From positions 1 to 40,191 of the forward strand of contig PHDM01000016.1 of assembly GCA_002840985.1 (NCBI GenBank): a DNA stretch of 40,191 nucleotides. The letters are read 5' to 3'. Position 1 is the stretch's first letter; the number at the start of each line of letters is the position of its first letter. The notes under the pieces were generated by a model, which had not been told where the DNA came from, searched no databases, and worked only from the letters and a program-made list of their open reading frames with translations. Positions 9,338-18,600 of this stretch are shown here, piece after piece. This DNA comes from Bacteroidetes bacterium HGW-Bacteroidetes-17. Lineage in GTDB: Bacteria; Bacteroidota; Bacteroidia; Bacteroidales; GCA-2711565. The translations under genes and the position numbers were made by a program.

Positions 9338-9546
9338 TGTGTTGTTTTATGGGTTAAATTTAACAAAAAATAGCAATTAAATAAGCGTGAGGTTTGGTTC
9401 AATAATCAATACTTTAAAATTTAATGAGATACTCACACCTTTTGTAAAAAAGCAAAAGATTTCATTTTATTATTATCTTTAAGGAGTTATAAACGGAGTT
9501 TTGAATACTAAAGATTTGCTATGTTAAAATACTTCATTTCATCATA

Positions 9547-12500
9547 ATGAAAAGGAGGAAATACGTAGAACTTAAAAAACTAGAAAAGCCTGCCAAAGAT
9601 ATGATAGAGAAATTAAATACCTGGCATGAAGCCATTATTAATGGTTCGCGAGATGCAATTTTCATTTCAGATGTTGAAGCTAATTTTATTATGGTTAATA
9701 CCACTGCCTGTAAATTGACAGGTTATTCAGAACAAGAATTATTAAAAATGAAAATTCCTGATTTGCATGAAACTCAGGATTTGCAAGCCTTTTTGTTGTT
9801 CCACAACAGGATAATGAGTGGGGAGGAAATATTAACGGAATCAAAAATAAAGCAAAAGAATGGTCAAAAAGTCGATGTAGAATTTAATAATACCAGGATT
9901 ATCATCAATGGAGTTCATTACATGCATTCTTCTGCCCGTGACATTACAGAACGTAAACTAGCTGACGAGATACTACGGGAAAGTGAAGAAAAGTTTAAAA
10001 CTATTTTTAATGAATCAACTATTGGTATAGAACTTTACCAGGCAGACGGAAAGCAAATTGCGGCAAACAAGGCTTCTATGGAGATGTTTGGGATACCGGA
10101 TGTTTCAGAAATTAAGGAGTTTAATCTTTTTGAAGGTACTAGTTTAAACCCTGAAAGACAAATAAAACTTCGCCAGGGAAAATCTATCTCATACCAGGCA
10201 ATTTTTAATTTTGAAAAAGTTAAGGAGCTTAAGCAATATAGAACAAATAAAAGTGGAATAGCTCATCTGGACTATATTATAACGCCAATATTTGGAACAA
10301 AAGAGCATTTAATTAAAGGATATCTGCTCCAGGTTCAGGACATCACCGAACGCAAACTGGCCGATGAAGAACTCCAAAAAAGCAGAACTGAATTATTAGA
10401 GTATTTTGAAAATGATATTTCAGCCAATTACGTAGTTTCTGTTAAAGGGAAAATATTAAACTGTAATAAAACGTTTTTAGATTTATTTGGGTTTAAAAAT
10501 AAGTTGGAGACAGAAAAAACAAGTCTGGCTAGGCTTTATAAAAACCCTAAAGATGGTAGGAAAATCATTGGATTGATCGCTCAAAATAAAAAAATTGAAA
10601 ATTATGAAGTAGACTTCATCTCGAAAAACGGAAAGATTATAAACACTATCATCAACGCGATCGGCATTTTTAATAACACCGGAGAACTGATTAAAGTTCA
10701 GGGATATGTTGTCGACATTAGTGACCGCAAGCAAGCTGAAATTGCATTAAAGGAAAATAAGGAGTTGTTTGCTTTGTTCATGCAACATTCCCCTATTTAC
10801 ACTTTTATTAAAGAGGTGACTCCAACCGAAAGCCGAGTCGTTCAAGCCAGTGAAAATTTTCGTGAAATGGTAGGCATCCCTGGTTCGGAAATCATTGGTA
10901 AAACCATGGAGGAATTATTCCCGGCTGAATTCGCATCAAAAATATCGAAAGATGACTGGACTGTTGTAAAGAAAGGGAAAGTCCTTCAATTAGATGAGGA
11001 TTTAAATGGCCGTAATTATACAACCATTAAATTTCCCATATCTCAGGGAGAAAAAGAACTACTTGCCGGATATACCATTGACATAACTGAACGTAAACTT
11101 GCTGAAGAAAAAATTCGTGAAAAGGACATTCAATTTAGAAAGTTATCGGCAAATGTACCGGATTTGATATATCAATTTACAAGAAGGCCTGATGGAAGTT
11201 ATTGTGTCCCGGTGGCCTCAGAGGGGATCAAAAACATTTTTGGATGTTTTCCTGAAGATGTGGTTGATGACTTTACTCCCATTGCCAACGTTATTTACCC
11301 GGAAGATATAGCTGGAGTTATTCGCGACATTGAATATTCTGCAAAGCATTTGACATTTTTTAGCTGTGAATTTAGGGTGCAAATACCCGGAAAGGCGATT
11401 CAATGGATTTATTCCAGATCTACTCCCGAAAAATTAGAGGATGGTAGCATTACCTGGTACGGATTTAATGTTGACATTACCTTACAGAAAAATACGGAAG
11501 AAGAGTTAAAGAAAAAAAATGCGTTTATACAAACTGTTTTAGATAACCTACCAATAGGGATTGCATTAAATGAAATTGATAAAGGGAACGCTTTTTATCT
11601 AAATAAAAAATTTGAGGAAATTTATGGTTGGCCCGGAGATGAAATGAAAGACATCGCTGCATTTTTTGAAAAAGTTTATCCTGATAAAAAATACCGTGAA
11701 GAATTAATGACAAGGGTAATCACAGATATTCAGTCCGGCGATATTTCTCGCATGAACTGGGAAGATTGCGTTATCACGCATAAAGATGGCTCAAAACATA
11801 TTATAAATGCGGTAAACATTCCTTTATTCGAACAGAATATTATGGTGTCAACAGTTACTGATATTACCGAACGAAAACGTGCTGAAGAAGAAATATTGGT
11901 ACTTGCCCATTCTTTAAAAAGTGTAAACGAATGTGTGAGCATTACTGATTTTGAAAACAAAATAATATTCCTCAACGATTCTTTCTTAAAAACATATGGT
12001 TACACAGAAGATGAATTGATAGGTAAAGCAATGGAAATTGTCGGGTCCTTAAAAAATCCAGCAGATATCGTCAAAGAAATATTTTTGGCTACAAAAGAAG
12101 GGGGATGGAAAGGCGAATTGATTAATACCAAAAAGGATGGAACCGAATTCCCTATTTCCCTTTCTACAACTGTAATCAAAGATAAATCTGATAAACCCAT
12201 AGGTTTAATCGGGGTGGCTTCAGATATTACCGAACGTAGGAAAAAAGAGAAAGAATTAATTCAGGCTAAAGAAAAAGCCGAAGAAAGCGATCGTTTAAAA
12301 TCAGCCTTTTTAGCGAATATGAGTCATGAAATCCGTACCCCGATGAATGGGATACTTGGTTTTGCAGAACTGTTAAAAGAACCAAAACTAACGGGAGAAG
12401 AACAACAAAAATATATCCATATAATTGAGAAAAGTGGTGAACGGATGCTCAACATCATCAACGACATCATTAATATTTCAAAAGTGGAAGCAGGTCAAAT

Positions 12501-13428
12501 GGAAGTTTCTTTTACCGAAACAAATATAAACGAACAGATTGAGGATCTTTACACTTTTTTTCAACCTGAAATTGAAAAAAAAGGAGTGCAATTTTCTTTT
12601 AAAAACAGCCTACCCTCAAAAAGATCTATAATTAAGACCGACCGGGAAAAAATATATGCCATTCTTACAAATCTTGTTAAAAATGCCATAAAATTTACGA
12701 AAACCGGATCTATTGAATTTGGATATAGGTTAGTAGAAACGCCGAATTCGGTGTCCCTACTGGAATTTTTTGTTAAGGATACAGGTACAGGTATTCCTCC
12801 TGAAAAAAAAGAAATTATTTTTGAGCGGTTCAGGCAAGGCAATGATTTGTTAAATAAAGGTTATGAGGGTTCAGGCTTGGGATTAACCATTTCAAAAGCC
12901 TATGTTGAAATGCTGGGTGGAAAAATATGGGTTGAAAGCGAAGAAGGAGTTGGTTCGGTATTTTATTTTACTGTTCCTTACCATACAAAAACGAAAGAAA
13001 TCGGTTATCCAAACGAATGGATGTTAGCTGAAGATGAAAATAATCAGCTTTATCCAAAAGTTTTGGGATTGAAAGTTCTGGTTGTTGATGACGACGAACC
13101 TTCAGAAATCCTGATAAAAAGAATTATTAAGGATCATAGTAAGGACGTATTAGTAGCAAAAAATGGAATTGAAGCCATTAATATTTGTCGCAATATTCCT
13201 GATATTGATTTAATCTTGATGGATGTTAAAATGCCCACGATGGATGGTTACGAAGCCACCCGAAGAATAAGGCAATTCAACAAAGAGGTAATCATCATCG
13301 CACAAACGGCATATGCAATTGCCGGAGAACGAGAAGATTCCTTAAATGCCGGCTGTAATGATTATATCTCAAAACCCATTAATAGGGTTTTGTTGTTGGA
13401 ATTAATACAGAAATATTTTAATGCTTGA
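9547..13428 (+). CDS. Soluble hybrid histidine kinase with seven PAS domains and a receiver
   Basis: A 1293-residue cytosolic sensor kinase without membrane helices. Seven PAS/PAC units end roughly at residues 135, 268, 395, 517, 647, 775 and 897, most marked by a DITERK-type linker. A short coiled coil (KAEESDRLKSAF) leads into HisKA with the phosphorylated His927 in NMSHEIRTP. HATPase_c follows at about 1030-1150, with N box LVKNAIKF, G1 DTGTGIPP and G2 GSGLGLTISKAYVEMLGG. A C-terminal receiver spans about 1178-1292, with acidic VVDDD, phospho-acceptor Asp1226 (LILMDVKMP) and Lys in SKP. It has no output or HPt domain, so phosphate must pass to a partner elsewhere. The number of PAS units suggests several internal signals such as redox state, heme or small ligands. 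Its kinase and receiver half closely resembles that of the kinase at 22157-24928. Confidence 0.92.
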   Translation: MKRRKYVELKKLEKPAKDMIEKLNTWHEAIINGSRDAIFISDVEANFIMVNTTACKLTGYSEQELLKMKIPDLHETQDLQAFLLFHNRIMSGEEILTESKIKQKNGQKVDVEFNNTRIIINGVHYMHSSARDITERKLADEILRESEEKFKTIFNESTIGIELYQADGKQIAANKASMEMFGIPDVSEIKEFNLFEGTSLNPERQIKLRQGKSISYQAIFNFEKVKELKQYRTNKSGIAHLDYIITPIFGTKEHLIKGYLLQVQDITERKLADEELQKSRTELLEYFENDISANYVVSVKGKILNCNKTFLDLFGFKNKLETEKTSLARLYKNPKDGRKIIGLIAQNKKIENYEVDFISKNGKIINTIINAIGIFNNTGELIKVQGYVVDISDRKQAEIALKENKELFALFMQHSPIYTFIKEVTPTESRVVQASENFREMVGIPGSEIIGKTMEELFPAEFASKISKDDWTVVKKGKVLQLDEDLNGRNYTTIKFPISQGEKELLAGYTIDITERKLAEEKIREKDIQFRKLSANVPDLIYQFTRRPDGSYCVPVASEGIKNIFGCFPEDVVDDFTPIANVIYPEDIAGVIRDIEYSAKHLTFFSCEFRVQIPGKAIQWIYSRSTPEKLEDGSITWYGFNVDITLQKNTEEELKKKNAFIQTVLDNLPIGIALNEIDKGNAFYLNKKFEEIYGWPGDEMKDIAAFFEKVYPDKKYREELMTRVITDIQSGDISRMNWEDCVITHKDGSKHIINAVNIPLFEQNIMVSTVTDITERKRAEEEILVLAHSLKSVNECVSITDFENKIIFLNDSFLKTYGYTEDELIGKAMEIVGSLKNPADIVKEIFLATKEGGWKGELINTKKDGTEFPISLSTTVIKDKSDKPIGLIGVASDITERRKKEKELIQAKEKAEESDRLKSAFLANMSHEIRTPMNGILGFAELLKEPKLTGEEQQKYIHIIEKSGERMLNIINDIINISKVEAGQMEVSFTETNINEQIEDLYTFFQPEIEKKGVQFSFKNSLPSKRSIIKTDREKIYAILTNLVKNAIKFTKTGSIEFGYRLVETPNSVSLLEFFVKDTGTGIPPEKKEIIFERFRQGNDLLNKGYEGSGLGLTISKAYVEMLGGKIWVESEEGVGSVFYFTVPYHTKTKEIGYPNEWMLAEDENNQLYPKVLGLKVLVVDDDEPSEILIKRIIKDHSKDVLVAKNGIEAINICRNIPDIDLILMDVKMPTMDGYEATRRIRQFNKEVIIIAQTAYAIAGEREDSLNAGCNDYISKPINRVLLLELIQKYFNA

Positions 13429-13803
13429 TATAAGACAATGATAAATGAAAGTGATTTTGTAATCTCAAATTTAAAATCAGAAATCTCCAAATAAAATGCG
13501 CGTTCATATTCTGAATGCTATTGATCTCCTGACATTTTATTGAAATTAATTTATTGGTGTTCTTAATTCAATCCACAATCTCAGTTAAAATCAAGTCTTG
13601 ATATGCCAAAAAAATGAGTATGTAGAATTTAAAAAACATCTAAAAATTAAATTATTACATTTGAAATGATTAACTAATTACGTTCAAGGGAATAAACCAA
13701 ATTAGCCAGAAAACTTGTAATCATCCCTATGATATTTTTTAAATTTTATTTTTAATAAAGGATAAACTTTTAATTATTAAAACTATATAAAAAGGAGGCC
13801 AAA
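13429..13803. other. Intergenic region before the M14 pair, with a possible promoter
   Basis: This AT-rich 375-bp gap has no gene that I can support. TACATTTG at 13656-13663 fits the Bacteroidota -7 consensus TAnnTTTG, but the -33 position shows only TTTA, so it is a weak promoter candidate for the following operon. No terminator follows the kinase stop. Confidence 0.35.
13793..13798 (+). promoter_or_regulatory. Strong Shine-Dalgarno AGGAGG for GTG start 13804
   Basis: AGGAGG lies 5 bases before the GTG. This perfect anti-Shine-Dalgarno match is unusual in this AT-rich Bacteroidota window and fixes a non-ATG start. Confidence 0.8.
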
Positions 13804-15762
13804 GTGAATAAAATTGTGCGATCTGTTATTAAAAGCAAACAGGTAATGATAACAATTACTATTATCGGAATGCTGATTCATGCTTCTGCTGTTATGTCAC
13901 AGGACTTTTCAACCTATCATAATTATGATGCGATGACTAGGGAGTTGAAACGGCTTGTGAGTGAAAACAAGGACATTGCCAAGATTGAATCTATTGGGAA
14001 AACGCTTGAGGGACGAGATCTCTGGGTGCTTACCATCGCTAATCCGGAAGGGGTTCCCATGGCTGAAAGACCGGCTATGTTCATAGGTGCAAATTTTGAG
14101 GGCGATCATCTGATAGGAAGTGAGATTTCTCTTTCAATAATAAATCATCTGTTAAAAAATTACGCTACTGATGATGCTGTGAAAAAGAGTATCAATGATC
14201 ACGTTTATTATATTATCCCCCGAATGAATCCGGATGCTGCTGAAGGAATGTTTGAGAGTATTAAAACAGGCAGAAAAAGCAACATGAATGAATATGATGG
14301 TGATAATGATGGAAGGATGGATGAGGATGGCCCTGATGATCTGAATAAAGACGGTTATATTACCATGATGAGAGTAAAAGATAAAAATGGGTTATATATG
14401 ATTGATAAGGATGAGCCAAGGCTGATGAAAAAAGCTGATCCGGCAAAGGGTGAAAGCAGTGGATATGCGATATACTGGGAAGGAATTGATAATGATAAGG
14501 ATGGATTTATTAATGAAGATGCTAAAGGTGGAACTGATATTAACCGAAACTTTATGCATGATTATCCTTATTTCAAAGATGGTGCAGGTAAGCATATGGT
14601 AAGTGAAAATGAAACAAGGGCATTGATGGAGTGGATTATTAAACACAGAAACATTGCCATTATGCTAAACTTTGGTGAAAGTGATAATCTGATTGTTCCA
14701 CCTGGATCAAGAGGGACTTTAAGTTCAGATAAAGGAATCGACCAGATCAATATCGCGAATGAAAGTTATGCTGGTGCTGGCAAAGTTGGAATGGTTAATA
14801 CTGAGGTTGCCGGAAGATTTGGCATGTTCAGAATGGGTAGAGGCAGTCAGGATCAACAAACTGCTCAACCTACCGGCAGACAAAGACCTGTTATAAGTGC
14901 AGAAACTACCTTTAATCTTGCGGATTTGGAATATTTCAAAAAAGCAGGTGACATTTACAAAGAGCTAACGGGTATAAAAACCCAACCACCTTTAAGAGAT
15001 CCAAAAGGTGCATTTTTTCAGTATGGTTATTTTCAGTATGGTGTACTTTCATTTTCTACTCCCGGCTGGGGTATTGATGCAGCAGAAGAGCCTACCGAGG
15101 AAAGAAGAAGACCGGCAGCCGGCGAAGAAAGAGGAGGTGCTCCTCAAACTGCCACTTCTGCTCGGGGAGTCAGAGGGGCCGGGAGCAATTCTGCAATGCC
15201 CACTCCCGGAAATTCTCAGGTTTCAGGGATAGACAAAAACTATCTCAACTGGCTCGATAAAAACAATATTACTGGATTCATTGACTGGCAAAAATATACA
15301 CATCCGGAGCTTGGAGAGGTTGAAATTGGTGGATTTACACCTTATGAAATCAATAATCCACCTGCTTCAAAAATTGTTGAACTTGGCGAAGCTCATGCAA
15401 AATTCGCAGTAAGATTATCCGGTTTATATGCAAAAGTAAAAATTGCCAAAACTGAAGTGATCAACCATGGAGGTGGATTATTCAGGATTAAAGTCGAAGT
15501 GGAAAATGAAGGATTTCTTCCGACTGCTCTGAATCAGGGAGTAACATCAAGAGCCGTAAACCCCACCATGGTGCAGTTGGGCGTTAAACCGGAGACGATT
15601 ATTTCGGGAAATGCAAAAACAAATTTCTTTCAAGCATTGGCCGGTTCAGGTATGCGACAAAAATACGAATGGTTGATCAAAGGAAAATCAGGTGATAAAA
15701 TTGAACTTATAGTTGTTGCCCAGAAGGCAGGTACTGATAAGGTTAATATTACGTTGAAATAA
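13804..15762 (+). CDS. Secreted M14 carboxypeptidase homologue, probably inactive
   Basis: A 652-residue exported protein with a signal peptide (to about residue 33, ending VMSQ). The M14 fold is recognisable by DGRMDEDG-type inserts, NPDAAEG, DINRNF and overall collinearity with the next gene. The zinc motif HxxE of its neighbour (NIHGNE) is replaced by E99-G-D-H102 (NFEGDH), that is, Glu and His in swapped order. The third zinc His is Phe (MLNFGESDN), and the catalytic Glu region SFSNELW reads SFSTPGW. Arg/Asn of NRN are kept. Two acidic DxDxDG loops (about 160-180 and 223-240) look like calcium-binding inserts. Two low-complexity Pro/Arg/Ala-rich linkers (about 345-365 and 420-475) are extra. 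It forms an operon with the next gene (28-bp gap). I infer a pseudo-enzyme with a binding or partner role. Confidence 0.8.
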   Translation: MNKIVRSVIKSKQVMITITIIGMLIHASAVMSQDFSTYHNYDAMTRELKRLVSENKDIAKIESIGKTLEGRDLWVLTIANPEGVPMAERPAMFIGANFEGDHLIGSEISLSIINHLLKNYATDDAVKKSINDHVYYIIPRMNPDAAEGMFESIKTGRKSNMNEYDGDNDGRMDEDGPDDLNKDGYITMMRVKDKNGLYMIDKDEPRLMKKADPAKGESSGYAIYWEGIDNDKDGFINEDAKGGTDINRNFMHDYPYFKDGAGKHMVSENETRALMEWIIKHRNIAIMLNFGESDNLIVPPGSRGTLSSDKGIDQINIANESYAGAGKVGMVNTEVAGRFGMFRMGRGSQDQQTAQPTGRQRPVISAETTFNLADLEYFKKAGDIYKELTGIKTQPPLRDPKGAFFQYGYFQYGVLSFSTPGWGIDAAEEPTEERRRPAAGEERGGAPQTATSARGVRGAGSNSAMPTPGNSQVSGIDKNYLNWLDKNNITGFIDWQKYTHPELGEVEIGGFTPYEINNPPASKIVELGEAHAKFAVRLSGLYAKVKIAKTEVINHGGGLFRIKVEVENEGFLPTALNQGVTSRAVNPTMVQLGVKPETIISGNAKTNFFQALAGSGMRQKYEWLIKGKSGDKIELIVVAQKAGTDKVNITLK

Positions 15763-15777
15763 TAATAAATTCAAAAT

Positions 15778-15783
15778 GGAGGA
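15778..15783 (+). promoter_or_regulatory. Shine-Dalgarno GGAGGA for GTG start 15791
   Basis: GGAGGA is 7 bases before GTG 15791. An in-frame ATG at 15776 overlaps this site and would add five charged residues (EEIKV) before the signal peptide, so the GTG is the better start. The arrangement mirrors that of the upstream paralogue. Confidence 0.7.
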
Positions 15784-15790
15784 AATAAAA

Positions 15791-17578
15791 GTGAAAACTA
15801 TATATAAAACCTTAGCTTGTGCATTTGTCGTTGTTATGTTAATGATGGTTGTTTCACCTGTGACCTATGGCCAGAAATATGCCTCAGATCCCCAATTCAA
15901 GGTAAAACTTGATTTTAACCGCTGGCATGATGTGAATGAATTATGGGATGACATGAAAAGACTTGAAAAGGCTTTTCCAACATTTCTTAAATTGGGATCC
16001 GTTGGAAAATCCCATAACGGTCAGGAAATAATGTATATGACAATCAACAATCCTGAAACCGGACCTGAACTAAGTAAAGCGGCCATGTATATTGATGCCA
16101 ATATTCACGGCAATGAAATACAAGGGAGTGAAATTTGTTTGTATACCATCTGGTATTTGATGGAGAATTATGGTAGGATAGATAAAGTCACCCAGCTTGT
16201 TAATGACAGAGTCTTTTATATTTTCCCGACAGTTAACCCTGACGGCCACCAATATTTTATGGAAGGTGACGGAGGAGGAGCCCGATCCGGTCACGTTCCG
16301 GTAGACGATGATAATGATGGTCTTTATGATGAGGACGGACCAAACGACCTTAATGGTAACGGTGTGATTGAACAAATAAGAGTGTATGTCCCCGGAAAAG
16401 GGAATATGCGAATCAGTACAAGGGATAATAGAATTATGGAACCGGTAGGTTTTGGAGAAACCGGTGATTATATTATTCTTGGATTAGAAGGATTTGACGA
16501 TGACGGCGATGGCCTGGTTAATGAAGATGGCCCAGGTAGTTATGATCCAAACAGAAACTGGGCAATCGATTGGCAACCCGACTATGTACAGGGAGGTGCG
16601 ATGGAGTTTCCATTCCAGTTACCTGAAGCGAATGCGATAAATAAATTTTTGATGGCCCATCCAAATATAGCCGGAGTGCAGGCTTATCATAATAATGGTG
16701 GGATGATTCTTCGGGGACCGGGAGCTGAATCAATGGGAGAATACCCTGCTTCTGATGTAAAATTTTATGATGAATTGGGTAAGAACGGAGAACGTATACT
16801 GCCATTTTACCGCTATATTGTTATTTGGAGTGGATTGTATACCGTTCACGGAGGTTTTATTGACTGGACCAGTGATGGACTGGGGATGATATCTTTCTCT
16901 AATGAACTGTGGAATGGCAGGCAATATTTTACAAGTCCTGAATTACAGGAGCAAACTAAGGATCCTAATAGCCCTATCTCTGGACAATCAGGAGACTTCT
17001 TTTTTGATGATTATCTTGAATTTGGCGATGAGTATGTTGACTGGAAAGAGTTTGACCATCCTGATTTTGGAAAAGTTGAGATGGGAGGCCGCTGGAAAAA
17101 AACAAGAGGAAGGGTCCCTCCAAGGTTTATGAATGAGGAGCTTGCTCACAGAAATATGGCATTTACGTTGTATCAGGCCGACGAAATGCCAATAATGAAG
17201 ATGGGTGGCAATAAAGTGGAAAAAATAGGAAATGATGTATTCAGGGTTTGGGTTGAATTTATCAATCCAAAAGTTGCTCCTACCATTACTGCAAAAGCGG
17301 CACAGAATAATGTTGTCAGACCCGATCTCCTTACTCTAGAAGGCAATGTTGATATTATTTCAGCCAGTTGGATCAATGATGCAAAAACATATGATTATCT
17401 GAATCCAATCACACAGGAAATAGATCAGCATGATCTTAAGCGTATTATGATCAGAAATGGTCATCCGGGAAAAACAACCCGAACAATACAATATTTGGTG
17501 AAAGGTTCTGGTAAAGTTACTGTTGAATATGATTCGGTAAAAGGTGGTACCATCAGTACTACCTTTGAGGTGAAATGA
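15791..17578 (+). CDS. Secreted M14 zinc carboxypeptidase
   Basis: A 595-residue exported metallopeptidase. The signal peptide runs to about residue 28 (VSPVTYGQ). Zinc ligands are H106 and E109 in NIHGNEIQGSE and H300 in QAYHNNGG. A candidate catalytic Glu is E372 in SFSNELW, and the substrate-binding NRN is present in DPNRNWAIDW. As in its neighbour, two Asp-rich DxDxDG loops (DDDNDGLYDEDG and DDDGDGLVNEDG) precede and follow a 50-residue insert, suggesting calcium-stabilised loops. The C-terminal 130 residues form an extra beta domain shared with the upstream protein. It should remove C-terminal residues or act on peptidoglycan-like peptides outside the inner membrane. No T9SS domain or lipobox is seen, so it is likely periplasmic. 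It is the second gene of a two-gene operon whose first product lacks the catalytic residues. Confidence 0.88.
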   Translation: MKTIYKTLACAFVVVMLMMVVSPVTYGQKYASDPQFKVKLDFNRWHDVNELWDDMKRLEKAFPTFLKLGSVGKSHNGQEIMYMTINNPETGPELSKAAMYIDANIHGNEIQGSEICLYTIWYLMENYGRIDKVTQLVNDRVFYIFPTVNPDGHQYFMEGDGGGARSGHVPVDDDNDGLYDEDGPNDLNGNGVIEQIRVYVPGKGNMRISTRDNRIMEPVGFGETGDYIILGLEGFDDDGDGLVNEDGPGSYDPNRNWAIDWQPDYVQGGAMEFPFQLPEANAINKFLMAHPNIAGVQAYHNNGGMILRGPGAESMGEYPASDVKFYDELGKNGERILPFYRYIVIWSGLYTVHGGFIDWTSDGLGMISFSNELWNGRQYFTSPELQEQTKDPNSPISGQSGDFFFDDYLEFGDEYVDWKEFDHPDFGKVEMGGRWKKTRGRVPPRFMNEELAHRNMAFTLYQADEMPIMKMGGNKVEKIGNDVFRVWVEFINPKVAPTITAKAAQNNVVRPDLLTLEGNVDIISASWINDAKTYDYLNPITQEIDQHDLKRIMIRNGHPGKTTRTIQYLVKGSGKVTVEYDSVKGGTISTTFEVK

Positions 17579-17584
17579 AAAAAA

Positions 17585-17614
17585 AGGGTGACACCCTGCA
17601 CAGGGTGTCACCCT
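17585..17614. other. Perfect 14-bp inverted repeat after the M14 operon
   Basis: AGGGTGACACCCTG, then CA, then CAGGGTGTCACCCT, beginning 7 bases after the stop. It is preceded by eight A and followed by AAAATG, so the T tract faces the minus strand, where no gene is being transcribed towards it. It may protect the 3' end of the operon mRNA, or be a mobile palindrome, rather than act as a plain terminator. Confidence 0.7.
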
Positions 17615-17808
17615 AAAATGACGGAGTCTGATTGAACTTTCGCCTTTGGTGTAGACTTCAGGTGACTACTGATGTTGGTTGAGCGCGATTGAAACCACAT
17701 CTCGACATGATATAATTGTGAACTTTCAGATTTTTTGGGCAGCCTGTTTCTTTGTTTTTAGCACTCCATTTAAAATTAAAATCTGCCCTAAAATTTTTTT
17801 GAAATTGA

Positions 17809-17838
17809 TTGGATTTTCAAATAAATATATTAACTTTG
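17809..17838 (+). promoter_or_regulatory. Promoter of the membrane protein / HTH / creD cassette
   Basis: TTG (17809-17811), 19 bases, then TAACTTTG (17831-17838), a full match to the Bacteroidota housekeeping promoter. The ATG lies 20 bases downstream, so the leader is very short. Confidence 0.75.
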
Positions 17839-17849
17839 TATTTCAAAGT
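17833..17849. promoter_or_regulatory. Operator-like palindrome ACTTTG-N5-CAAAGT
   Basis: ACTTTG-TATTT-CAAAGT is a perfect 6-bp inverted repeat that overlaps the -7 element and the expected transcription start. A near copy is found in front of creD. The position suits repression by the winged-helix protein encoded in the same cassette. Confidence 0.55.
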
Positions 17850-17858
17850 GCTTTTTAG

Positions 17859-18509
17859 ATGAAAACAAATTTAAAAAATCCTAAAGAGGATATTCAGGCC
17901 ATTCGTGAAATCATGGAACGGTCGTCCAAATTCTTATCACTAAGCGGATTATCCGGTATTTTTGCCGGATTGTTTGCGTTGATTGGCGCAGCAGTAGCCT
18001 GGTTTTATATTCTGGATTCAGGCAATGCCAAAGATTTCGAATACATAAATAAAACAGCATATCCATTAAGTTCAGGTGTTGGTTTTTATCTAGCGTTGGA
18101 TGCGATTCTGGTTCTGGGCTTTGCTTTACTGGGAGCTGTTTATTTTTCGCAGCGGAAAGCCAGAAAAGCAGGCCAACTTCTTTGGACTAATTCAACCAAA
18201 CACTTACTCGCCTATTTTATGATTCCACTGGTTACAGGTGGAATTTTTGTACTGATTTTATTGTTTCATCGTCAAATAGGGCTGGTTGCCCCGGTTATGT
18301 TGATTTTTTATGGCTTGTCACTTGTAAATGCCGGGAAGTTTACCTTTGGCGAAATTCATTACTTAGGGCTAACAGAAATTATTTTAGGTATGCTGGCCGG
18401 AGTTTTTATTAACCAGGGCCTGCTTCTTTGGACGGTAGGTTTTGGGGTAATGCATATTGTTTATGGTTCAGTAATGTATTTCCGGCATGAACATGAGCGC
18501 AAAAATTAA
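17859..18509 (+). CDS. Six-helix integral membrane protein of the creD cassette
   Basis: A 216-residue protein with a charged cytoplasmic N-terminus (about 25 residues with IREIMERSSKFLSLSG) and six hydrophobic segments at about 28-50, 72-94, 111-133, 138-156, 166-182 and 186-207. There is no catalytic motif. Proteins of this type sit beside an HTH_34 regulator and CreD in many Bacteroidota, which is established context, but their function is unknown. It is transcribed from the promoter at 17809-17838. The 91-bp gap to the regulator gene has no terminator, so the genes are probably one unit. Confidence 0.75.
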   Translation: MKTNLKNPKEDIQAIREIMERSSKFLSLSGLSGIFAGLFALIGAAVAWFYILDSGNAKDFEYINKTAYPLSSGVGFYLALDAILVLGFALLGAVYFSQRKARKAGQLLWTNSTKHLLAYFMIPLVTGGIFVLILLFHRQIGLVAPVMLIFYGLSLVNAGKFTFGEIHYLGLTEIILGMLAGVFINQGLLLWTVGFGVMHIVYGSVMYFRHEHERKN

Positions 18510-18600
18510 GAAGCCGAAAGCATTGATAAAATGCGCAACGCGTAATGCTATATTCGGAGAAATGGAGAATTCATGTATATTAAATCGAAAATAAATTCTG

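Noticed and set aside
9474-9481. TATCTTTA as promoter of the first kinase
   Set aside because: The final G is missing and the nearest TTTG upstream is 29 bases away.
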